A stretch of 7,074 bases of DNA from Bacteroidales bacterium (GTDB taxonomy: Bacteria; Bacteroidota; Bacteroidia; Bacteroidales; UBA12077): contig JAUVUS010000127.1 of the NCBI GenBank assembly GCA_030600865.1, forward strand, positions 1 through 7,074, read 5' to 3'. The position numbers and the translations under genes were made by a program. A model generated the notes under the pieces. It was not told where the DNA came from and ran no database searches. It saw only the letters and a list, made by a program, of their open reading frames with translations. This document shows positions 1 to 5,969 of this stretch, one piece after another. Position 1 is the first letter of the stretch, and the number at the start of each line of letters is the position of its first letter.

Positions 1-1432
1 CAGAAGCAATATCACCTGCCAAACCATGTAAATATACACCAAGTATTGCAGCATCTTTGGGCTCATAACCCTGCCCTAATAACGAAAGAATTATGCCGGT
101 TAGTACATCGCCACTTCCTGCAGTTGCCATTCCCGGGTTACCTGTACTATTAAAATAGCAAGAACCATCAGGACAAGTTATTGATGTATGAGCACCTTTT
201 AATACAACAAACAACTGGTTATCAACAGAAAATTTTATCTGAGTTTGAATCCTGTCATAATCTCCTGATGTTTCTCCAACTAATCTTTCAAATTCTTTTG
301 GGTGTGGTGTTAAAATACTATTCTTGGGAACTTTCTTAATTAGCTCTTTCTGTTCTGATAAAATATTTAAGCCATCGGCATCAATAAGCATTGGTGTTGA
401 AATTCTTTCAAGTAAGTTTGATAAAGCTTTTTTAGTATTTTGTTTGGTTCCAATTCCCGGTCCTATTCCTATACAGGTATAATCTTCAGCATCCGGAACA
501 TTGGTAAATATTATGTCAGACCAATCGATACTAATCATAGCTTCCGGTAAAGCGGTTTGTATAATTTCATATCCTATTTTTGGAACATGAACAGTAACTA
601 ATCCTGTTCCGGTACGCAAACAAGCTTTTGCAGCTAATATTGCTGCTCCCATCTTTCCATAACTTCCGGCAATTAATATCACATGACCATAGGTTCCTTT
701 ATGAGAAAACTTTTTACGATGAATAATTTTATTTTTTACATATTCGGAATCTATCATACAAAACTCAGCTTCTAAACTATCAATAAAATTCCTATTTAAT
801 CCTATTGGCAATACTTTCCAATCGCCTACAAAGATTTCATTTTCAGGGAAAAAGAAAGACAGCTTGGGTAATTGAAACGAAAGAGTATATTTAGCTTTAA
901 TGATTGCATCAAAATCGTTTCCTGAATTATTTTCACCAAACAAGCCCGAAGGAATATCAATTGCAATAATATCTGCATCTGAATTATTTAAGAACTGAAC
1001 TAAGTCTTTAGGCAAGCCTTCCAATTTCCTTGTTAAACCTGAACCAAATAATCCATCAACGAGAATATCATTGTGTGTTATCTCAGGAAAATTCGATTTT
1101 TCACTAATTTCTCTGATTAAACTGTTTTTTATTATTTTGAATCTGTCTAAATTGATTTGACAATCATTTGATAAATTATTGGAAATTTTCAGCAAAAAAA
1201 CTTCTACCGAATAATTAAAATCCATAAGTTGGCGGGCAACTGCCAAAGCATCACCTCCATTATTACCAGGACCGACAAATATTTTAATAACCTTCTCCTT
1301 TGAAATATTTTCAGAAATCCATCCGGAAATAGTCATTGCAGCCCTTTCCATTAAATCAATTGAAACAATGGGTTCATTTTCTATTGTAAATGCATCCACT
1401 TCTCTTATTTGAGATGATTTAAGTATTTTCAT
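1..1432 (-). CDS. nnr: Bifunctional NAD(P)H-hydrate epimerase / ADP-dependent NAD(P)H-hydrate dehydratase (C-terminus cut by window edge)
   Basis: This gene repairs damaged nicotinamide cofactors in the cytoplasm. The N-terminal YjeF_N domain epimerises (R)-NAD(P)HX to the S form, and the C-terminal ribokinase-like domain dehydrates S-NAD(P)HX back to NAD(P)H using ADP. I translated it by hand from ATG at 1432-1430; 477 codons stay open to position 2. Epimerase signatures are the VGPGNNGGDA loop (residues 53-62), DGLFGSGL from D126, and IDIPSG with D159. Dehydratase signatures are KGTYGH (245-250), GPGIG (324-328), DADGLN (351-356), TPHPKE with H377, and GNPGMATAGSGD (431-442) ending in D442, the likely catalytic aspartate of this fold. 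The residues at the edge (YLHGLAGD) belong to the last conserved motif, so roughly 20-40 residues are missing. The N-terminus MKILKSSQIREVD matches the family's usual start, and an in-frame stop lies at 1463-1465. It is transcribed divergently from the transporter. Confidence 0.96.
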   Translation of the reverse strand, partial: MKILKSSQIREVDAFTIENEPIVSIDLMERAAMTISGWISENISKEKVIKIFVGPGNNGGDALAVARQLMDFNYSVEVFLLKISNNLSNDCQINLDRFKIIKNSLIREISEKSNFPEITHNDILVDGLFGSGLTRKLEGLPKDLVQFLNNSDADIIAIDIPSGLFGENNSGNDFDAIIKAKYTLSFQLPKLSFFFPENEIFVGDWKVLPIGLNRNFIDSLEAEFCMIDSEYVKNKIIHRKKFSHKGTYGHVILIAGSYGKMGAAILAAKACLRTGTGLVTVHVPKIGYEIIQTALPEAMISIDWSDIIFTNVPDAEDYTCIGIGPGIGTKQNTKKALSNLLERISTPMLIDADGLNILSEQKELIKKVPKNSILTPHPKEFERLVGETSGDYDRIQTQIKFSVDNQLFVVLKGAHTSITCPDGSCYFNSTGNPGMATAGSGDVLTGIILSLLGQGYEPKDAAILGVYLHGLAGDIAS

Positions 1433-1450
1433 TTTATAAATTCTTTTAAA

Positions 1451-1458
1451 CAAATTTA
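1451..1458 (-). promoter_or_regulatory. Candidate -7 element for nnr
   Basis: Read on the minus strand this is TAAATTTG, a match to the Bacteroidota -7 consensus TAnnTTTG, located 19 bases upstream of the nnr start codon. No TTG is found at the expected 19-21 bp further upstream, and the implied leader would be only about a dozen bases, so this is a weak call resting on the -7 match alone. Confidence 0.35.
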
Positions 1459-1482
1459 ATGCTTAAACCTTTAATTAAAAAC

Positions 1483-1512
1483 TTGGTCTCAAAAAAAAGA
1501 TTTTTATATTTG
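1483..1512 (+). promoter_or_regulatory. Bacteroidota-type promoter for the POT transporter gene
   Basis: The -33 element TTG (1483-1485, as TTGG) and the -7 element TATATTTG (1505-1512, consensus TAnnTTTG) are separated by 19 bp, matching the known Bacteroides housekeeping promoter layout. Transcription would begin near 1518, giving a leader of about 50 bases. The leader is A/T-rich with no Shine-Dalgarno motif before the ATG, as is usual in this phylum. I see no clear hairpin or riboswitch in it. Confidence 0.65.
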
Positions 1513-1567
1513 TCATTCCTAAATTTAAAGGTATTGAAAATTAATATTAACTAAAAATAATAAAATT

Positions 1568-3529
1568 ATGTTTAAAGGACATCCTAAAGGACTATATGTT
1601 GCCTTTTTTGCCAATATGGGAGAACGATTTGGTTTCTACACCATGATGGGTATTCTTGTATTTTATCTTACATCCAAATTTGGTTTGACAGAATCGAAAG
1701 CAGGAATAATTTATAGTATATTTTACGGTTCGATTTATGGATTAGCCCTGGTAGGAGGAATTCTTGCTGACAGAACTAAAAACTATAAAGGTATTATTTA
1801 TATTGGCCTTTTTACCATGTTGGGTGGGTACATATTAATGTCTGTTCCCGGATTTGGTTTAGCATTTACGGTAACCGCTTTAATGATTATCGCTTTTGGT
1901 AATGGTTTGTTTAAAGGTAACTTACAGGCTGTTGTTGGTCAACTGTATGATGAGCCTAAATATTCTCATTTAAGAGATTCTGCTTTTAGTGTATTCTACA
2001 TGGGTATCAATGTAGGTGCTTTATTTGCTCCTAGTGCAGCGGCTGGTATTATAAACTGGTTTATTAAAAAGCAAGGTTTTGCTAGAGTTGATCAACTTCC
2101 TTCATTAGCTCATAAATATTTAGCAACAACTCACGACTTTTCAAATCCTGAAGTTATTTCAACGTTTCAGGAATTAGCAAATAATACTACTGGAGGTACT
2201 GTTACAGACTTTAGTGCTTTTGCTGATAGGAATATTGAATTACAGGAACTATGTGGGAGTCATGTTGACTCTTCTTTCTTTGGTCTATTTAAACATCAAT
2301 TGGATGGTGAAAAATTAGAAAGATTACAGGAACTTGCAAATCAGTATACTGGATCTGCTGTTAATGATTTAACTGCTTTTGCAAATAAAATTGTTGTAGC
2401 TTCAGAACAAATTGGAAGTGAATGGTATAATATATTAGAAATGAGTTCTAACTATGCTACATTTAATAGTTTTACTGAATTAATACCAGAAGCAACTTCA
2501 ACAGCTATAACAAACTTAACAGAATTTGCACATACATATATAGATGCATATGGCACAGGTTTTAATTACGCTTTTGCTCTTGCAGGTATAACAATGATTA
2601 TTTCTTTAATAGTTTATACATTATTTAAAAGAATGTTGCCTGATGTAAAGAAAGCTGAAATATCTGAAGATGGTAAAGTTGTTGAAATGTCAAAAGCAGA
2701 AACAAAACAACGTCTTACTGCTTTATTCTTAGTTTTTGGTGTAGTAATTTTCTTCTGGATGGCTTTCCATCAAAACGGGTTAACAATGAGTTTCTTTGCA
2801 CGAGATTATACCGTTCAGAATGTAGGCCCGGCAACATATCTTGTCTTTAATATATGGTCCTTACTCTCAATTGTTATTGGTATTTTCTCATTAACTGCTA
2901 TTTTCAAGAAAGGCTCTTCAGCAAAAACAAAATTAATAAGCGTACTTATATTAGCACTTTCAGTTATTGGAATATATTATTTCTATACAAATAATCCTGA
3001 AGTAAATGCATTCTCTCCGGAATTATTTCAGCACTTTAATCCAACTATGATTGTATTATTAACTCCAATAATTGTGGGTATTTTTGCGTGGCTGAATAAA
3101 AAAGGTAAAGAACCATCAGCACCAAGGAAAATTGGTATTGGTATGATTATTACATCTTTTGGATTCCTTATTCTATTAATTGGCTCACTTGGATTAGATC
3201 CGTTTAATGTAATGCAATCTGATCCTAACCATGTTCGTGTTGGAACAGGATGGTTAATAAGCACTTATTTCACATTAACTGTTGCCGAATTATTCTTAAG
3301 CCCGATGGGTATTTCATTTGTATCAAAAGTATCTCCTCCTAAATATCAGGGATTAATGCAAGGTGGATGGTTAGGTGCTACTGCATTAGGAAACTTAATG
3401 TTAGGAGTTGGAAGTTTCTTATATGAAAGAGTTCAAATTTGGCAGGTATGGGCAATATTTATCATATTGTGTTTTATCGCTGCCGGATTTATTTTTAAAG
3501 TAATGAAGAAATTAGAACAAGTATCATAA
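1568..3529 (+). CDS. Proton-dependent oligopeptide transporter, POT/PTR family (MFS), with a large periplasmic insert
   Basis: This inner-membrane transporter probably takes up di- and tripeptides. Family marks are GERFGFY (18-24), the GGILADR loop (63-69), GNGLFKGN (111-118) with the conserved TM4 lysine K116, the PTR2 signature FYMGINVGALFAP (143-155), FWMAFHQNG in TM7 (396-404), and AELFLSPMG in TM10 (573-581) with E574. At 653 residues it is about 150 longer than usual bacterial POTs. The excess is mainly a TM5-TM6 loop (about 170-330), predicted periplasmic, built of repeats. Two extra hydrophobic helices (about 422-446 and 455-474) lie between TM7 and TM8. The first Glu of the ExxER motif is N16, and the usual TM7 Glu is H401, so proton coupling may be altered. 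It has its own promoter and terminator. The substrate is inferred from the family; other POTs carry nitrate or other solutes. Confidence 0.92.
   Translation: MFKGHPKGLYVAFFANMGERFGFYTMMGILVFYLTSKFGLTESKAGIIYSIFYGSIYGLALVGGILADRTKNYKGIIYIGLFTMLGGYILMSVPGFGLAFTVTALMIIAFGNGLFKGNLQAVVGQLYDEPKYSHLRDSAFSVFYMGINVGALFAPSAAAGIINWFIKKQGFARVDQLPSLAHKYLATTHDFSNPEVISTFQELANNTTGGTVTDFSAFADRNIELQELCGSHVDSSFFGLFKHQLDGEKLERLQELANQYTGSAVNDLTAFANKIVVASEQIGSEWYNILEMSSNYATFNSFTELIPEATSTAITNLTEFAHTYIDAYGTGFNYAFALAGITMIISLIVYTLFKRMLPDVKKAEISEDGKVVEMSKAETKQRLTALFLVFGVVIFFWMAFHQNGLTMSFFARDYTVQNVGPATYLVFNIWSLLSIVIGIFSLTAIFKKGSSAKTKLISVLILALSVIGIYYFYTNNPEVNAFSPELFQHFNPTMIVLLTPIIVGIFAWLNKKGKEPSAPRKIGIGMIITSFGFLILLIGSLGLDPFNVMQSDPNHVRVGTGWLISTYFTLTVAELFLSPMGISFVSKVSPPKYQGLMQGGWLGATALGNLMLGVGSFLYERVQIWQVWAIFIILCFIAAGFIFKVMKKLEQVS
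2165..2542 (+). repeat. Three degenerate ~50-residue repeats encoded inside the POT transporter's periplasmic loop
   Basis: At protein level three related segments start at residues 200 (FQELANNTTGGTVTDFSAFA), 253 (LQELANQYTGSAVNDLTAFA) and 302 (FTELIPEATSTAITNLTEFA), with spacings of 53 and 49 residues. Shared positions are an aromatic or leucine followed by xEL, a T/S-rich turn, a hydrophobic-T-D/N pair, and a closing F-A. A further QELCG at 226-230 hints at a half-unit. The repeats are not evident as DNA repeats, so the duplication is old or constrained only at protein level. I do not recognise the fold; mostly helical hairpins are likely. Confidence 0.6.
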
Positions 3530-3555
3530 ATCATTAAATTTATATTAACTCATAT

Positions 3556-3591
3556 ATCCTGCATCAAATAAACTGATGCAGGATTTTTTTT
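3556..3591 (+). terminator. Rho-independent terminator after the POT transporter
   Basis: A perfect 10-bp stem pairs TCCTGCATCA (3557-3566) with TGATGCAGGA (3574-3583) around a 7-base loop, extendable by one A-T pair, and is followed directly by eight T residues (3584-3591). It begins 27 bases after the transporter stop codon and separates that gene from the maltose operon. Confidence 0.92.
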
Positions 3592-3623
3592 GTAAAAATT
3601 TCAATTCTTCTTTTTTCATTTCG

Positions 3624-3633
3624 CAAACGTTTG
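3624..3633. promoter_or_regulatory. Palindromic operator candidate (LacI-family-like) upstream of the maltose operon
   Basis: CAAACGTTTG is a perfect 10-bp palindrome with a central CG step, a form common in LacI-family operators. It lies about 90 bp upstream of the operon's -7 element, roughly position -100 from the predicted transcription start. That location suits an activator or a distal site of a looped pair better than a simple repressor. No regulator gene is in the window, so the assignment is inference. Confidence 0.4.
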
Positions 3634-3714
3634 AAACAATACTCGCAGACAAAACGCAACTCTTGTAATTCACTGCCCCGTAATTAGATACGACCTTTTT
3701 AAATATTTTTTCAT

Positions 3715-3722
3715 TATATTTG
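3715..3722 (+). promoter_or_regulatory. -7 element of the maltose operon promoter
   Basis: TATATTTG matches TAnnTTTG exactly and is the same octamer as in the POT gene's promoter. The start site would be near 3728, leaving a leader of about 45 bases before the permease ATG. The expected -33 TTG is absent: the sequence 19 bp upstream reads ACC. That suggests a basally weak promoter that may need an activator. Confidence 0.5.
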
Positions 3723-3745
3723 AGATTATAAATTTTTTATTAAAT

Positions 3746-3758
3746 GAACGTTAAGTTC
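3746..3758. promoter_or_regulatory. Imperfect palindrome in the maltose operon leader
   Basis: GAACGTTAAGTTC pairs at five of six symmetric positions and contains the hexamer AACGTT (3747-3752), the same core as the upstream palindrome. It would lie just downstream of the predicted transcription start, where a bound repressor could block transcription. Whether it is an operator is inference. Confidence 0.25.
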
Positions 3759-3774
3759 CTTTAAAATATAATCC

Positions 3775-5277
3775 ATGAAAAAAGAGAAAAAATCATTGAG
3801 TTTCTGGCAAATATGGAACATGAGTTTCGGTTTTTTGGGAATTCAGTTTGGGTTTGCCCTCCAAAACGCTAACGTTAGTAGAATATTCGAAACACTAGGT
3901 GCAAAAATAGATGACATTCCTATTTTATGGATTGCCGCCCCTATAACAGGATTAATAGTACAACCTATTATCGGACATCTTAGCGATAATACCTGGACTC
4001 GCTTGGGACGACGAAGACCTTTCTTTTTAATAGGAGCCATACTTGCCACAATTGCTTTGTTCATAATGCCAAACTCACCAGCCCTTTGGATAGCTGCCGG
4101 AATGCTCTGGATAATGGATGCATCTATCAATATATCAATGGAACCATTCAGGGCTTTTGTTGGCGATATGCTTCCATCAAAACAAAGAACCATAGGTTTT
4201 AGTATGCAAAGTTTCTTTATTGGAACAGGAGCCATTATTGCTTCATTCCTTCCTTACATTTTTACGGAATGGCTCGGTATTTCAAATACTGCACCAGCCG
4301 GAGAAATTCCTTTATCTGTTAAATTGGCATTTTATATTGGAGGTGGCGTTTTTCTTGTATCAGTACTATGGACTGTTTTTTCAACTAAAGAATACTCTCC
4401 TGAAGAATTAGCCGAATTTGCAGATACAGAACTGGAAGAGCAAATGAAAGAAGAAGAATTAAAGAATACAAAGAACTCTAAAAGTGATTTTAAAATTGGA
4501 ACTATATTTCTGTTAGTTGGTTTAGTTCTTACCTTTATTTTATATTGGATTAATGTAGATAAACAAGTTTATATATTATCTTTAGGTTTAAGCCTCTTTG
4601 GAATACTTGAACTAACATCGGGATTGTTAAAACAATCTGGCAAAATAAAGAATGGCTTTGTTGCTGTAATTTCAGATTTTAACACCATGCCATCAACTAT
4701 GAAACAACTGGCACTTGTTCAATTCTTTTCGTGGTTCGCACTTTTTGCCATGTGGATTTACACTACAGCCGGTGTAACCAGTCATGTTTACGGCACAACA
4801 GATCCAACATCTGAACTATATAATGACGGCGCAAACTGGGTAGGTATCTGTTTTGGGATTTACAATGGGTTTGCAGCTCTTTTTGCTTTCTTGTTAATTT
4901 TATTGGCAAAACTAACTAATAGAAAAATCACACATTCAATTTCATTAATAATAGGTGGTTTAAGCTTAGCGTCTATATTTTTGATTAATAATCCGACCAT
5001 GTTATTATTACCATTTGTCGGAATAGGTTTAGCCTGGGCCAGTATACTTGCAATGCCATATGCAATACTAACAGGATCGCTCCCTTCGCATAAGATGGGA
5101 GTTTACATGGGAATATTTAATTTCTATATCGTAATCCCACAAATTTTAGCTGCAAGCATATTAGGATTCCTTGTTAAATCACTGTTTAGTAACCAACCGA
5201 TTTATGCATTGGTACTAGGTGGTTTTTCAATGGTTTTAGCAGGAATTTTGGTTGTATTTGTAAAAGATAGAGATTAG
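3775..5277 (+). CDS. MFS sugar permease, SLC45/GPH-like, probable maltose transporter
   Basis: This is a 500-residue inner-membrane permease, probably a cation symporter bringing maltose into the cytoplasm. The MFS loop 2-3 motif is [16 protein letters not shown] (67-82), with D71 and the basic GRRRP typical of the SLC45/GPH-like group. [11 protein letters not shown] (121-131) is in TM4-loop, and [10 protein letters not shown] (428-437) followed by [16 protein letters not shown] (441-456) is the C-terminal signature of the group. Membrane segments are approximately 12-33, 48-67, 83-99, 103-120, 142-163, 184-203, 240-258, 266-286, 311-333, 353-378, 387-404, 409-432, 440-464 and 475-496, so 14 rather than 12. 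An acidic cytoplasmic stretch (208-232) precedes the extra pair. It is the first gene of the operon, 2 nt before pgmB. The sugar is inferred from the downstream phosphorylase and PgmB; sucrose or another glucoside is possible. Confidence 0.9.
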   Translation: MKKEKKSLSFWQIWNMSFGFLGIQFGFALQNANVSRIFETLGAKIDDIPILWIAAPITGLIVQPIIGHLSDNTWTRLGRRRPFFLIGAILATIALFIMPNSPALWIAAGMLWIMDASINISMEPFRAFVGDMLPSKQRTIGFSMQSFFIGTGAIIASFLPYIFTEWLGISNTAPAGEIPLSVKLAFYIGGGVFLVSVLWTVFSTKEYSPEELAEFADTELEEQMKEEELKNTKNSKSDFKIGTIFLLVGLVLTFILYWINVDKQVYILSLGLSLFGILELTSGLLKQSGKIKNGFVAVISDFNTMPSTMKQLALVQFFSWFALFAMWIYTTAGVTSHVYGTTDPTSELYNDGANWVGICFGIYNGFAALFAFLLILLAKLTNRKITHSISLIIGGLSLASIFLINNPTMLLLPFVGIGLAWASILAMPYAILTGSLPSHKMGVYMGIFNFYIVIPQILAASILGFLVKSLFSNQPIYALVLGGFSMVLAGILVVFVKDRD

Positions 5278-5279
5278 TT

Positions 5280-5939
5280 ATGCAAAAAATTAAAGCAATT
5301 ATTTTCGACTTAGACGGAGTTATTGTCGATACTGCCATTTTTCATTACCAGGCATGGAAAAGATTAGCCAATGAATACGGATTTGATTTTACTCCTGAAC
5401 AAAACGAACAATTAAAAGGAATTAGCAGACTTGAATCACTAGAAATTTTGCTTTCTATAGGAGGAATTGAAATTAGTTTAGCTGAAGAAAAAAATCGTGT
5501 GGCTAATAAAAAGAATGAATGGTACAGAGAAAACATATTAAAGATGACTCCTGATGATATTCTCCCGGGAGTTAAAAATTTTCTTCTTGACCTTAAAAAT
5601 ACAAACTATAAAATAGCTATAGGATCTTCAAGTAAAAATGCTGGCACAATACTAGAAAGAATTGGTCTTGACGGGTTTTTTGATGCTGTTATTGATGGCC
5701 TGAAAATTACCAACTCAAAACCCGATCCTGAAGTTTTCTTAAAAGCTGCAAATGAATTAAATATTGATCCTGAAAATTGTTTGGTTTTTGAAGATGCAGC
5801 AGCCGGAATAGAAGCTGCAAAAAAAGCAGGCATGCTGGCTATAGGTGTTGGCAAATATGAGAATCTTTCAAATGCTGACAAAGTTATTCCTGATTTCAAC
5901 GATATCAATGTTTTTATGATTGAAAATTTAACAAATTAA
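5280..5939 (+). CDS. pgmB: Beta-phosphoglucomutase
   Basis: This cytoplasmic HAD-superfamily enzyme converts beta-D-glucose-1-phosphate to glucose-6-phosphate via a beta-glucose-1,6-bisphosphate intermediate. The length of 219 residues is normal. Residues known from the Lactococcus lactis enzyme are present: nucleophile D10 and acid/base D12 in FDLDGV, HxxAW (H22-W26) of the cap, R50 in GISR, K77 or K78 in NKKN, the GSSSKN motif (115-120), K147 in SKPDP, and Mg-binding E171 and D172. The cap domain spans about residues 15-92, and the alpha/beta core makes up the rest. The ATG lies 2 nt after the permease stop with no strong ribosome binding site, so translational coupling is likely. Position between a sugar permease and a GH65 phosphorylase confirms the beta-anomer specificity over other HAD phosphatases. 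Confidence 0.96.
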   Translation: MQKIKAIIFDLDGVIVDTAIFHYQAWKRLANEYGFDFTPEQNEQLKGISRLESLEILLSIGGIEISLAEEKNRVANKKNEWYRENILKMTPDDILPGVKNFLLDLKNTNYKIAIGSSSKNAGTILERIGLDGFFDAVIDGLKITNSKPDPEVFLKAANELNIDPENCLVFEDAAAGIEAAKKAGMLAIGVGKYENLSNADKVIPDFNDINVFMIENLTN

Positions 5940-5969
5940 TAAATCTCAAATTATAAATAATCCCTTCAA

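Noticed and set aside
1433..1567. Possible small RNA or riboswitch between nnr and the transporter
   Set aside because: The region is A/T-rich and explained by divergent promoters; no stable hairpin or conserved aptamer element was seen.
3028..3264. Minus-strand open frame of 78 codons
   Set aside because: It lies wholly inside the POT transporter gene on the opposite strand, and its translation has no recognisable motif.
3843..4235. Minus-strand open frame of 130 codons
   Set aside because: It is antisense to the sugar permease, whose own reading is clearly conserved; the hydrophobic composition of the antisense frame follows from that coding strand.
4220..4411. Plus-strand open frame of 63 codons in another frame of the permease
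   Set aside because: It is entirely nested in the permease gene in a shifted frame, with no start signal or motif.
5345..5908. Two minus-strand open frames opposite pgmB
   Set aside because: Both are antisense to a gene with all catalytic residues intact and show no family features.
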